A stretch of 64,000 bases of DNA. It comes from Antilocapra americana (Eukaryota; Chordata; Mammalia; Artiodactyla; Antilocapridae). Below, in pieces: positions 37,616 to 52,604 of this stretch. The first letter of the stretch is position 1. Each line of letters begins with the position of its first letter. The stretch lies in assembly GCA_007570785.1 (NCBI GenBank), contig ML664662.1, forward strand, positions 124,001-188,000, in the 5' to 3' direction. The translations under genes and the position numbers were made by a program. Below the pieces are notes generated by a model. That model searched no databases. It worked only from the letters and a program-made list of their open reading frames with translations, and was not told the origin of the DNA.

Positions 37616-38862
37616 CAATTGCTCTTAAATATAGCCATACTGACTATACCAACAAGTCTCATTTTTAATCTTCAGAGATGATAGCACAACCTCCTTTAAT
37701 CACGTGTCCTGACCTACTTATGAAATTCTAGGTTTTAGAGTTGTGTTCAGACTGTGCTTAAGTATCAAATACATGTAGGCTAAGCTGACTAAACTGAATG
37801 ATAACTTTGGTTGTAACTGCATGGAGAGAGAGATGGGAGGTTCTGATTTAATCAATGGTCTTACCTCATTATCATCTAGGACCTAAGTCTTAAATGGAGT
37901 CAACCTCAGTCCTTTAACATTTCTGCCTTGAAGTGATTTTTGTAGCCTTTTGGTCATCTCTTTTCAGCTTCAACCTCTCCAGATTCTTCACCATTTTTAA
38001 GGTTTTGAGTTCAGTATTCTGAATCCTAGTAAGATGATCCTCTCTCAAATTCTTATGTCACACTTTTATTTGTATGTCCCTGTGATGCCTTTTGCCCCCT
38101 CAGTATATCAGAAAATGATTAGATGTGTCCTCACCACTTGGGTACAAAGACAGTGAGTTATTCTATATCTCATGCTTGTGTGTTTTGTATTTAGACTTGT
38201 AAAAATATACCTCCCTGCCCTCATCCCTATCAAACTTGATGGTGTTTTTCTCTGAGCTCAGTTATGGATCACCAAAAGGGGGGTATTGGCTTTTGACATT
38301 GTCTTTAAGTCAGTAATTCATCCATATTCACCTCTCCTGTTCCCTACTCAATAACTTTGTTGCTTCCTTAAGTGTGTACAGTAGTTTAATTTAGCAGAAG
38401 TCTGAGCTAGCCATTTTTTTGTTTGCTTCTCACTTCCTTAAATGAGACACAGAATCTACTAGTGGGGAGCATTCCATTTTCATGTTTGACATATTAACTA
38501 CAAATATGATTGTGCTTAATTACTTGTACTTCTCTTTTTCTTTGAATTTAGAATCTTCCTTCTCGTTTCTAGGTTAATTTGCCTAGTAGAAAATTACATC
38601 TTTAATATTAGTTATCAGATTGTGAATGGTCTTAAGTCAAAATTGTTATGTTTTACTCAAAGCTTATGGGAGTATATCTTCTAAAATAGATAGAAAAGCT
38701 TCTTTATCAAGGATTGAATAAAAGTGGGAAGGTTGAAGAACTACTTGTAGAAGATCTGGTTTTATGTTGTTATACCCACAGGCTCTTCAATAGCAACAGC
38801 ATAGTCGGGAAGTTGACGATACACAATCTGGGAACTAAAGCACTCACATAAGAGTTCTTTGT

Positions 38863-38986
38863 TGTTGTTCCGTCACTCAGTTATGTCCGACTCTCTGCAG
38901 CACTGCAGCATCAGGCCTCCCTGTCCCTGACTGTCTCCTGGAGTTTGCCCAGGTTCATGTCCATTGAGTCAGTGACGCTATCCATA
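38863..38986 (-). mobile_element. Bov-B LINE 3' fragment, antisense
   Basis: 'gttccgtcactcagttatgtccgactc' to 'cattgagtcagtgacgctatcca' is the terminal roughly 120 bp of Bov-B. Confidence 0.85.
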
Positions 38987-40122
38987 AGATGCTTATCCAT
39001 ATAAACTCTATGCTTTCATAAATTAATGCATCTATCTTTCTATTTTTATATATAAAGTTGAACTGGACCACAGAGATGGAAATTCATGTACATATTGTCT
39101 ATAGCTGCTTTCACACTGAATGGCAGAGTTGAATAGTTGCAGCAGAGAACATATGCCCTGCAAGCCTAAAATAGTCACTGTCTAGCCCTTTACAGGAAAG
39201 TATTTTTGACCCCTGTAATAGTAAAAACCCTTGAACTGGGGAGAGTAGTCAGAAGACCTCAATTCTTTCTACTCCTGATCTGTCTTTTTAAGTTGGCAGC
39301 AACCTTAACCAGTTAGCCCCTCTGGACCTGTTTCCTCATCTGCTAAATGTGTTTTTAGAATGAATCATCTTTACAGTTGACTCTCAAACTCTAATAAAAT
39401 TCTATAAATCCATAATCTGTTTTAGACCCATTTTGCATCGAACTTTTGAGCCCACATGCAATCACTGTGTTTAGAGAGCTAAATAAACAAAACTGCTAAC
39501 CATAAGACAGATAAATTAGGAACTTGCTACTATTGTTTCAAAAGAATTTACCTCTCAGGGCTCTTTTAAATAGTGCTTTCCTAGTAAAAGTATTTCTAGA
39601 CTTTGGCTACAGTGGTATTTAATAGCTAGAACAGGCCTTAAAACATAAAACTAATGTAGTAAGAAACTCAGTGGAACTTTATTTGGAAATAAAAATAAAG
39701 CATCTCAAAAATTTTAATTTCATTGTGTGAGAAACATGTGGTATGATCTATAAAAATTCCATTTTCACCCAGCTTTTAGAGAACATATACAATATATAAA
39801 ATGGAATAAGCTTCTACTACAGAAAGAAGAACTCAACATTCAGTACAATTATTTTCATAAAACTCTGCATGAGACACTCTCAGGTATTAACCCTGGACTT
39901 TTGGAAATCTGAAAGTTGCCTGGAATGGTATCATCATTAAGATCACTTCTCTATTTTTTGCTCTTCCCTCTTTTGTCTCTCTTTTTCAATTTATATTTGT
40001 AGAAAGAAACCTTATATAACCACCCTCCTAAAAATGAACCTTGTAGGAATGTGTTTCTATTAATAATGTTATTAAAATTACTACTGATTATTAATAATTT
40101 TATTCTGCATTATTGTGATTAT

Positions 40123-40345
40123 TGAGGCTTCCCAGATGGAGCTAGCTAGTGGTAAAGAATCTGCCTGCTAGTGCAGGAGAAAAGGAGATGCTGGTTAGAT
40201 CCTTGGGTCAGCAAGATTCCCTGGAGAAGGAAATGGCAACCCACTCCAGTGTTCTTGCCTGGAAAATCCCGTGGACAGAGGAGTCTGATGAACTACAGTC
40301 CATGGAGTTGCAAAGAGTCAGACAGGACTGAGCACACACTCATAG
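40123..40345 (+). mobile_element. Bov-tA SINE, 11-bp target duplication
   Basis: Bov-tA with a small insertion in the head ('gatggagctagctagtggta'). Repeats attgtgattat at 40112-40122 and 40346-40356. Confidence 0.9.
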
Positions 40346-40604
40346 ATTGTGATTATCAATGATATTTAATGAATCCCTGCATTCACAAAAGAGTCATCAT
40401 TTTCCAAAAAAATCTAAGAGTTCAGTATTTAAAATTTAGACTTAGGCTACTTTACACTTAGACTACAATGGTGATGTGATACTCAGGCTACCTAAGTGAG
40501 CAATTCTACCTAGAGCAGCAAAGGCTCTGCTCAGGTTCTAGCTACATATTAGTAGTTGTATAAGTCATTAAGTCATATCTGACTGTTTATTTAGCTCTCT
40601 AAAT

Positions 40605-40830
40605 GCAGTAATAATTTGCACTTACAAAATGCTTTATGGTTCACAAAGCACTTTCATAAACATTATGACTTTTGACAGTCATGTAAGGTAAGCTACATCA
40701 CTTTTAATATCCTTACTGTATGAGAAAACTTCAAGAGGTTAAATGATTAACTCAAGTAAGGTCATGCAGATGGAAAGTGGCAGCACCCAAGAACACACCT
40801 GGATATTCTGACCTACGCCTAACACTCACG
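40605..40830 (-). mobile_element. MIR-like SINE, antisense
   Basis: 'acaaagcactttcataaaca', 'gagaaaacttcaagaggtta' and 'ggtcatgcagatggaaagtgg' are the complement of a MIR/MIR3-type element. Confidence 0.65.
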
Positions 40831-41127
40831 TGATTGAACACTTACAAATATTATCATTCTTGTTATTGAAACAATAATTCCCAACAGTTTTCTACCCAGT
40901 AGTCTTAAGAGATGTCATAGACTCAGTATGACAGTGATTCTTAGCTAGGAATCAAGGAATCAAAGGTGGTGTCATGTGCTTTAAAATAGTCAAGATATAG
41001 TTGATTCTGCTGGGTAACCTAATTGAGAATTACTATACAAGAGTAATGCATAGTCATTATTAGTATCAAAAAGAAAGGGAAAAAAGATGTTATAAAAAGA
41101 AAAATGACTTCATTCTTACTATCCAAG

Positions 41128-41248
41128 TTGGGAGGGGGGAGGGAGGGGGGTTCTGGAGGGGGACCATGTGTGAACCCATGGCGGTTTCATGTCATTGTAT
41201 GGCAAAACCAACACAATAAAGAAAATTTCAAAAATATATATATATATA
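41128..41248 (+). mobile_element. minimal L1 3' end flanked by 37-bp direct repeats
   Basis: Only about 121 bp of a ruminant L1 3' UTR: a G-rich tract, 'ggaccatgtgtgaacccatg', 'cattgtatggcaaaaccaac' and a short A/TA-rich tail. The flanks at 41091-41127 and 41249-41285 are identical over 37 bp (beginning tataaaaagaaaaatgactt). Confidence 0.93.
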
Positions 41249-41289
41249 TATAAAAAGAAAAATGACTTCATTCTTACTATCCAAGAATA

Positions 41290-41520
41290 ATTAATACTAT
41301 TAACATTTTAATATATATTCAGTCTTTTATATCTTGATTAACTTTTTTCAAAAATAAGATCATACTATAGATTTTCAAAAACTTGTTTTGTGTAATTCAT
41401 CACAAGCACCTTATCAGTTCATTTAACACTCTTCTGCTACATCATTTTATAGTGACTGCAGAATATTTCATTGTCTAGTACATGCTTAAGTTCAAGATGT
41501 AAATGGTTTCATAAACTTCT
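41290..41520 (-). mobile_element. old L1 fragment, antisense (tentative)
   Basis: 'aaataagatcatactataga', 'aatatttcattgtctagtac' and similar text resemble the complement of old L1 3' sequence. Confidence 0.4.
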
Positions 41521-41649
41521 GCAGTCCCTGACAGTGTTATTCTGGTATATGTGTATGTGCTTTATCTAAAGGAATTTAAAATTATTTTAAGCCACCTCTT
41601 TTCCAGCTATCATTTCCTATATATTTGATCTCCTGAATAATTCTTAAAT

Positions 41650-41861
41650 GGGCTTCCCTGGTGGCTCAGACAGTAGTCTGCCTGCAGTGTGGGAGACCCG
41701 AATTCAATCCCTGGGTTGGGAATATCCTATGGAGAAGGAAATGGCAACCCACTCCAGTATTCTTGCCTGGAAAATCCCTTGGACATAGGAGCCTGGCAGG
41801 CTATAGTCCATAGGGCCACAAAGAGTTGGACACACCTGAGCAAACATGTCCATCTATGTCC
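41650..41861 (+). mobile_element. Bov-tA SINE, 13-bp target duplication
   Basis: Complete Bov-tA with a small head deletion. Repeats ataattcttaaat at 41637-41649 and 41862-41874. Confidence 0.92.
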
Positions 41862-41914
41862 ATAATTCTTAAATAACCACTTGGTAATTAACTTTTTTGT
41901 ATTTATGTATTTTT

Positions 41915-42075
41915 ATCAATGCTTTTATTGAAGTATAGTTGATTTACAATGTTGTATTAATTTCTACTGTACAACAAAGTAATTCATTCTTTTTTATATT
42001 TTTCTTCAATTATGATTTATCATAGGATATTGAATGTAATTCTCTGTGCTATACAATAAGGCTTTGTTGTTTACT
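41915..42075 (-). mobile_element. cetartiodactyl L1 3' UTR fragment, antisense
   Basis: 'tattgaagtatagttgattt', 'tctactgtacaacaaagtaa' and 'tcataggatattgaatgtaa' match the complement of the L1 3' UTR, same family as 35672-35810. Confidence 0.8.
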
Positions 42076-42103
42076 GTATTTCTTTTAATAATATATATTT
42101 TCA

Positions 42104-42235
42104 GGAATTTCCTGGCAGTCCATTGGTTAAGATTTCATGCTTTCATTGTTGAGGGCCCAGGTTCAATCCCTGGTCAGGGAATTAAGATCCCACAAACCTC
42201 ATGGCACAGCCAAAAACAAAAGAAAGATTTTAAAT
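42104..42235 (+). mobile_element. CHR-2-type SINE abutting a CASK acceptor
   Basis: Head 'aggaatttcctggcagtcca', B-box-like 'ggttcaatccctggtcaggg', end 'acagccaaaaacaaaagaaa'. Its A-rich tail runs into the TA-rich sequence about 40 bp before the exon at 42278. Confidence 0.88.
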
Positions 42236-42277
42236 ATATATATATTAATATCTGTTTTTTTCATCTCTTTGCTTTAG

Positions 42278-45835
<3,558 letters not shown>

Positions 45836-45853
45836 GACTTCTAGCCGCAGAAA
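45836..45853 (+). CDS. CASK: CASK 18-nt alternative microexon (LLAAER insert)
   Basis: Eighteen bases, gacttctagccgcagaaa, between AG (45834-45835) and gtaggt (45854). Joined to the G left over from the exon at 42278 and to the 'ga' that opens the exon at 54932, it reads GLLAAERAVSQ. It inserts LLAAER (human residues 340-345, which are missing in some annotated CASK isoforms) just before the first L27 domain. The length is a multiple of three and the phase is 1/1, so skipping keeps the frame. The donor (AAA|GTAGGT) is weaker than those of the neighbouring exons, fitting regulated inclusion. Its TAG is out of frame. Confidence 0.93.
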
Positions 45854-46479
45854 GTAGGTATCCCTTTGTTTTCCTCTAAGGTTTATCTTTTATGCAAAAG
45901 TGTTTGGCTTTGCATGGTTCATAATCAGCTTGACTTTATCCTCAGCTGTTTCTGCTTAGATGTTTATGTATGAATTTTAACACTGCCTGGCCATAGAATA
46001 AAAACTTGGATGTACTGATTTCCTGGAGCATTGTTACACAAATACTACTAACTTCTTACTTCTTTCATAAGAGGAAAAAGAGGCAGTGTTAAAATTTTAA
46101 GCGCACTTAATATTATTTCACACCTTAATTTCCAGCAAAATACATTATTCTGGGAGAAGGCTAACAATTTATTCTATAGTTTGCTTTCAAGAAACCTTTC
46201 AGGGTAAGTGAATGTTCCTTTAATTGTTATATAATCTATAAGCAGTTTTTATTACTCTGTTACTATTTTCAGTATTGCTTTGGAGCTGTGAAATAAACTC
46301 CTGGATTTATGTCTCTTAACAACTTCTAACATCAGAAAGAATATAAGAATAATATAATGGCTAGATTTTAATTACAAAAAGATATAATTTGAGTATGTGA
46401 GAATAGTAAAGTAAAATGTATGTAAGAAATTACATACACACAAATGAGTATTAGTAAAATTAAGGCAATCTAAATGAGA

Positions 46480-46645
46480 TGGGTGGATTGTATCAATGTC
46501 AGTATTCTGGTTGTGATATAACACAGTAGTTTTTTAAAAGTTACCAGTGGGGAAACTGAGCAAAGTATATATGGGATCTCTATATTATTTCTTAACAACT
46601 GCATATAAACCTACAATTATCTCAGTAATAATTTCAGTTAAAGCA
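46480..46645 (+). mobile_element. old L1 3' end
   Basis: 'ttgtatcaatgtcagtattctgg', 'ttaccagtggggaaactgag' and 'acctacaattatctcagtaa' are typical of old L1 3' termini. Confidence 0.65.
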
Positions 46646-46799
46646 ATAGAATAAATCTTTACTTCAGCATTGTGCTTACTAGGGGAAAGTATATAAGAGA
46701 CAAAGATAAATAGAAAATCTGGGTGCTAATAACAATTCATTGTCACACTTTCTTGTATTAGTTACTTGTAGCTCAAATTGCAGCCAATTTAACATAAAA

Positions 46800-47310
46800 A
46801 TCTCACAGTATGTTAGTTATCTGTTGGTCTCTAATGAATAATATCAAGGCAGCATTTATCATCTCACAGTTTCTGTTGGTCAGGAATCTGGGCATGACTT
46901 AGCTGAGTACCCCTGGCTTAAGATCTCTTATGACTCTGCAGTCAAGATGTCATCCAGAGCTGTGATCTCACCCGAAGGCCCAACTGTAGAGGGAATCCTC
47001 TTCCACACTCACCCACCTGGTTGTCGATAGGCTTCAGTTCTGCTCACAGCCTTGAAGTTTGCTTCCCCTGGCACAGATAATCAAAGAGAGGGCAAAAGTA
47101 AGAGAGTGTACCCAAGACAGAAACCACCGTTCTTATAACCTAATCTCAGAAATGACATTCTATCCCTTCTGCCCTATTCTGTTTGTTACAAGTGAGTTAA
47201 TAAGTCCTGCCTACACTCCAGGGAAAGGACTGATTATATGAGGGCATGAATACCAGCAGTCAGGGATCTTGGGGGCCATCTCTGAGGCTGCCCACTATGT
47301 ACCTGTTAAT
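46800..47310 (-). mobile_element. ancient LTR/MaLR-like repeat, antisense (tentative)
   Basis: 'cagcatttatcatctcacagtttctg', 'tcaggaatctgggcatgact' and the end 'ggatcttgggggccatctctg' resemble the complement of an old mammalian LTR-type repeat. Family not assignable; no viral coding sequence is visible. Confidence 0.45.
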
Positions 47311-47473
47311 GACCATTGAAATATAAGACACTTCCCATTTGTAACTGGTGTTTCTCCAGATTTAGTACCCTTCTTTTTTTTTTTAAATCAAGTAGATCTA
47401 TTGTGTCATTTGGGAATGAAAGCATCTTGAAGATATCAAATAGTGCTTTTCCTGAGTTGTAAAGCCTTATATG

Positions 47474-47613
47474 GTGGTGGTGGTGGTGGTGGTGGTTTAG
47501 TCGCTAAGTCGTGTCTGACTCTTGTATCCCCATGAACTGTAGCCCGCCAGTCTCATCTGTCCATGGGATTTCCCAGACAAGAATATTGGATTGGGTTGCC
47601 ATTTCCTTCTCCA
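47474..47613 (-). mobile_element. Bov-A SINE with GGT microsatellite, 13-bp target duplication
   Basis: Antisense Bov-A unit ('cgctaagtcgtgtctgactc' to 'gccatttccttctcc') whose left end is a (GGT)n run (47473-47496). Repeats aaagccttatatg at 47461-47473 and 47614-47626. Confidence 0.92.
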
Positions 47614-47828
47614 AAAGCCTTATATGAGTGGGCACTTAACAACCAGCAGAATGTTATTTAAAGTACTTTGACAAATTTGTGCCCAATGATGTTGCTATTT
47701 AGAAAAATAGATTGCTTTAACAAGTATAATGGTATTAGAATTTGGTATCTGTACTCTGACAGAATACATTTGCAGAGTTTTTACTTCTTTTAACTAATAA
47801 ATTTTAAGTAATCTGCACTATAATCAAT

Positions 47829-48016
47829 GGGCTTCCCTGGTGGCTCAGCAATAAAGAATCTGCCTGCAGTGCAGGAGACACAGGTTGAATCCCTGGGTCA
47901 GTAATATCTCCTGGAGAAGGAAATGGCAACCCACTCCAGTATTCTTACCTGGGAATCCCACAGACAGAAGAGCCTGGTGGGCTACAATCCATGAAGTTGA
48001 AACAACAACAAAAACA
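47829..48016 (+). mobile_element. Bov-tA SINE
   Basis: Head gggcttccctggtggctcag, body truncated near 'atccatgaagttg', and an 'aacaacaacaaaaac' tail. Flanking actataatc at 47817-47825 and 48017-48025. Confidence 0.88.
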
Positions 48017-48569
48017 ACTATAATCTATACATTAAAAATCTAATACATTTATCATCATGTGTAAGTTTTCGTAACTTGAATTGGATATAGCACAGATGCT
48101 TAAGTCCAAAATACAATTTTCATTACAGGATTCACTATAGCTTATAACTTGACTAATAACCAAAATTTGCTTTGTACCATGGGATTAAAAGCTGTTGTCC
48201 AGGGGTAAAGGTAAGGGGAAGAGATTGACTTCAAAGAAGGAGCTTTTGTGGAGTGATGAAAATGTACACCTAAATTGATGAATTTTAACTTAATCCTACC
48301 TTAGTAAGCAGATTTTTCTAATGCTACTGTTCTTGCCAGGAAGGACTTTGAGTGATTGATATGAATGTGTGCATACTGATTCAGTGTTACATAAATAGGA
48401 CTGCTAATGTAATAGGAAATATAGATTATTGATAACTCTTCAGGTGAAACTAGACTAGATTGAGATACTGAATTTGCTCAGTGATATTGGGTTTTACAGC
48501 TATACATATAATTTTTAAATATATACATATAAATCTTTGTTACTGAAATAACTGCATACATGGATATAT

Positions 48570-48905
48570 ACTGTTTATCAGATGTATTCAGTGTATACAT
48601 TTATGAAAACTCATTGGATGATACACTTAAGATTTGTGTATTTCACTGTATAAATTTTATCTGAAAGAGAGAAAGAGAGGTAAATATTAAAATCTATGCT
48701 GATGTGTATAGAGGTGAAGTGTACTAATGTTGACCACTCTGCTACTTACTTTGAGATGAATGATAAATATGGTGAATTGATGTGTGGATAGATATCCTGA
48801 TAAAGCAAATATTGTAAACTGTTAATTGTAGAATCTAGGTAGTGAATACAATTCTTTCAACTTTTTATATGCTTGAAATTTTTCATAGTAAAGCTGGGGG
48901 AAAGT
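48570..48905 (+). mobile_element. old L1 3' end (tentative)
   Basis: 'tgaaaactcattggatgata' and the end 'tatgcttgaaatttttcatagtaaagct' fit an old L1 3' UTR. Confidence 0.5.
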
Positions 48906-49627
48906 TTTAAGACAGACTCTACCTACTTTAACATTGAGAACAGTTTAAGCATTCTATTTATTTTTCTGTCCTCCTTTCAGGTTATTTTTACTCAGTCAAC
49001 ATTTTTATGAGACTTTTCTACTTGTAATGAAACAGTTCTAGACTCAAAGTTTTTAAAGCATATTTTTAAAACAATTGACATATTTATGCTCCCTTGATTA
49101 TTATTTCATAACAGTAGCAAAAAAACTTTTGAGAAAGTTGTATCCATGAAGATCCCTGGGAAAGGTAGAAATGTTCAAAGTTAAAATGTATGATTATTAA
49201 CCTATTATTTAGATACAAACTTGATGACCAAATGAATTAGGCAGAAGCTAAAGTAAAATACTATTCCGAAGGCAGAGCTTGATTACTTTCTAATAAATTT
49301 ATTATTGTCAAAGTTATTCAAGCATGTTGGTCAGGGTAAAACATGGTTTCAGGAGGGATCAGTCTGTAGTGGAAGGACTAGGTGCTAGAACCATGGGTTC
49401 TACAACTCAACTGCTGTGGCCCCATGGGTCATTTAACATGAAAGAGCCTCCTATTTTTCCAAATACAGAAACACTTGTCTTCAGGGCAGGGTTATTGTGG
49501 AATCGCATAAGATAATAAGCATAAAAAACATGTTGGAAATTACAAACTGTTACACAAATATAAGTAGTAAAATAATTTTCATCATGACTTTGAGGAAACA
49601 GTGCCATAAAATAAACTTTTCTGTGTA

Positions 49628-49800
49628 ATTTTTTAATTTATTTTTAATTGGAGGAAAATTGCTTTACAATAGTGTGATGGTTTCTGCCATACCACAGTGC
49701 AAATCAGCCATAATAATATATATATATATATCCCCTCCCTCCCCTCCTCTTCAGTCTGTGTCACCCCTCTAAATTCCCCCCACCCCCCATATCACTCCTC
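49628..49800 (-). mobile_element. ruminant L1 3' end, antisense
   Basis: 'tttttaattggaggaaaattgctttacaat' and 'tggtttctgccataccacag' followed by an AT repeat and a C-rich tract are the complement of the bovine-type L1 3' UTR. Confidence 0.8.
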
Positions 49801-50119
49801 TGGCTCCCAGGATTATTTAGCAACTTCTGACCAGTCATCTGTTTTATACATGGTAGTGTGTATATGTCGATACTACTTTCAGAAGAAAACAATAAGTTTA
49901 ATCAAACATATTTTATGGTGTTTTTTTGTACATAGCACTCTGCAAATGTAGCCTAGAAAACAAAAGTGAATGGGATGCCTACAGTCCTGCCATCAGATGA
50001 ATTGCCCTCTGAGGTTAACTTACGTACTATTTATTGATTCTTTTTTTTTTTCAAGATAGTCACAAGTTCATTTAGGGGTTTTATAGAAAAAAACATCCTT
50101 TTAAATTTTTGAGAAAATT

Positions 50120-50243
50120 ACTACTGCAGTGAGGGAGACCTGGGTTTGATTCCTGGGTTGGGAAGATCCCCTAGAGAAGGGAACGGCTACCCACTCCAGT
50201 ATTCTGGCCTGGAGAATTCCATGGACTGTAGTCCATGGGGTCA
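50120..50243 (+). mobile_element. Bov-tA SINE, 5' part (split by an LTR)
   Basis: Starts within the tRNA-like part ('gcagtgagggagacctgggt') and stops at 'gtccatggggtca'. The missing 3' part resumes at 51128 on the other side of the LTR. Confidence 0.88.
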
Positions 50244-50500
50244 TGATAGCTTAAGGTGAACGATGTCAGATTCGTGATCTCCAAAGAAGATTTAGCTTTG
50301 GAACCAGGGACCAGGCTTGAACACTCAAGAGCTTTTGTATAGTAGAGTTTTATTAAAGTATGGAAAGAGACAGAGAAAGCTTTTGACATAGACATCAGAA
50401 GGAGGACGGAGAGTGCCTCACTCACTAGTCTTAGAAAAGGGAGTTATATACTTTTTTGATTGGTTATTACAATAAATTGAAAGAATGGCTCAAGGTTATA

Positions 50501-50823
50501 AAGATCTTACTAGACCTACTCCCTTCCCTTGTGACTCAGCTGATAAAGAATCTGCCTGCCAAGCAGGAGACCTGGGTTCGATCCCTGGGTTAGCAAGATC
50601 CCCTGGAGAAGGGAAAGGCTACCCACTCCAGTATTCTGGCCTAGAAAATTCCATGGACTATATAGTCCATGGGGTCGCAAAGAGTCAGACATGACTGAGC
50701 AACTTTCACTTCTTCACTTCAGACCCACTCCCACAATTTACATTTTAAGATGACAGAATTATAACTTAACAATAGAAAGATCTTACCAAACCCACTCCCA
50801 TAATATACATTTTAAGATAACAG
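50501..50823 (+). repeat. imperfect tandem duplication within the LTR
   Basis: 'agatcttactagacctactccc' (50501-50522), continued at 50722-50756 after the inserted SINE, is repeated at 50778-50823 with few changes ('agatcttaccaaacccactccc', then 'atacattttaagat'). This is typical of duplicated U3 segments. Confidence 0.75.
50523..50721 (+). mobile_element. Bov-tA SINE nested in the LTR
   Basis: Complete Bov-tA (ttcccttgtgactcagctga to gcaactttcacttcttcactt). Flanking agacctactccc and agacccactccc are the likely target duplication. Confidence 0.9.
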
Positions 50824-51127
50824 GACTAGTTAGAAGGTTTTCAGGAAGGAGAAATTGTCCTCAAGCAGGATACATTGTTGTTATATAATCCTTAGTATAG
50901 AGTTTAAACTGAGTTGTTTTTTTGTGTAATCATCAGTTCCAGGCTTAAAAACAAAAAAAGTTTTATGTGACTAAGACTAAGGAATGTAGAGGGGAAAAAA
51001 AGATGTTTGTCCTTTCCTTCTCCTTGAGAATCCCAGACCCTATCTCCTCTTTGAGAGCCCCAGACCCCTCTCTCCTCCTCAGGGACCCTGGACTTCTTAT
51101 CAACCTGCCTAGGAATTGACTCTCTCA

Positions 51128-51168
51128 TTCGCAAAGAATTGGATGTGATTGAGTGACCTGAACTTTCA
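51128..51168 (+). mobile_element. Bov-tA SINE, 3' part (split by an LTR)
   Basis: 'ttcgcaaagaattggatgtgattgagtgac' continues the SINE text broken at 50243. Confidence 0.8.
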
Positions 51169-51499
51169 CCTCTTCTCTGAGACTGTCCCAGCTTCTCCCT
51201 GGGCAGCCTGTTTCTGTGACACTTTAGTTTTTACCTCCTCTAAATCATTTGCTTCAGGGTATAGTGTGCCTACTTCACACACCTGCCTGAGAGCCCTTTC
51301 CTTGAGACCGTGGATCATATCTGTTTTCCTTGAAACGCCTGCCTCATACCTGGCAAAAAGCAGAAATATGTGATAAAAGTTTTGCTTATTGTCTGACCCA
51401 GTAGGATTCAAGTTCTTTTCTAATCCCTATATCCATGCATAAACCATGTGTCACTTCTTGTTGAAGGTTCTCTCTGCATTTCCTAATCCAGCCAGTTAA

Positions 51500-51715
51500 C
51501 ATAGTAAGTCAAGAAGAGCATACACTTTGGATCCAGACACACTGGGGTTGAGTCCTGGCTTTACCGCTTCTAGCTGTGACCTTCCTTGACCTCTCTGATC
51601 CTCAATTCCCTATCTAGAAAGGTTGGGTACTGTACTTACCTTACTGTGTTGTCCTGGGGATGTGCCCAGCACATCACAAACACTCAGGAATTGGGAGCTG
51701 CTCTTATCATTGTTT
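51500..51715 (+). mobile_element. MIR SINE
   Basis: 'agagcatacactttggatcc', 'ggttgagtcctggctttacc' and 'ctcaattccctatctagaaa' follow the MIR order. Confidence 0.8.
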
Positions 51716-52604
51716 CTTTAATACTTAATCCAAGGCATACTTTGTGGAGATAATGAAATTAATCAAATATCAGCCTGCCTTAAGGACCTCACAGCACAGA
51801 AATGAAGAGTGAACAAGTGCACATGTGGGGTAACGCATGGAGATGCTTGTAGGATAGGAGTTGCTCAGAGCTTTGGGAGTTCACAAACCAACAAATCCTA
51901 CGTGCCTGGTCTGATACAGCCACAATTGCTTCCCAGTGGTTAGACTTACCATCTTAGTATTCACTAGATACAAGCTTGTTTTATTTTAATCTTATAGTAT
52001 TAATAAACTACTACATAGAATAGAATAGATATAGATAGAATAGATCAGCATAAGCAATGCTGGATAGAGACAATAAAAACTAGACAAGATTCCACTAAGA
52101 TAACTGAGTGAAAATAGTAATTAGTTTTTTATGCTCTCTGCTAAGTTTTTTAATATACAAAAAAGAAATCCACATTTCATTAGTATTTTTGTTGTTGCAG
52201 TTAGTCCAAAAGCTTAGAACTGGCTTTAGTAATGTTATAAACCTGGCATCATATAATTCTGTTGTTGATGATGTACCAGGATCAAGGACTCAGTGGAATA
52301 TTTGGGACTAATTTCTTCACATCACCTGTTGCTTTCCAAGGCTTTTAGTAAGGGATGACAAGAGACCTGATTTTTAACTAATTTCCAGATTTTTTTTCTT
52401 TCTCAGAACAAAGTAAAAGTCCTGAGATAAGCAGGGAGAAGGAAGTGGATTAGATTAATACACTTTTAAGACTAGCAGGGGAAATGAGGACTGGTTTCTG
52501 CCTTGTACCTTTTTTATTCCACTTAGTTTCCACTTAATGTTTTCAATGAAAGCATATCAATAGCCTGGTAGGTGTAATTATTCAAGATTTTAAAGTATTC
52601 ACAG

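Larger units (their letters stand above)
50244..51127 (-). mobile_element. solo LTR of a ruminant endogenous retrovirus, antisense
   Basis: About 880 bp (685 without the SINE inside) starting TG and ending CA, inserted in a Bov-tA. On the minus strand it has a TATA-like element (complement of 50445-50450), an AATAAA signal (complement of 50349-50354) about 95 bp further on, and a pyrimidine-rich end. This is the order expected for U3-R-U5. No gag, pol or env sequence is attached, so it is a recombined solo LTR without coding capacity. It resembles a bovine ERV LTR I would call BTLTR1-like; the family is tentative. Confidence 0.7.
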
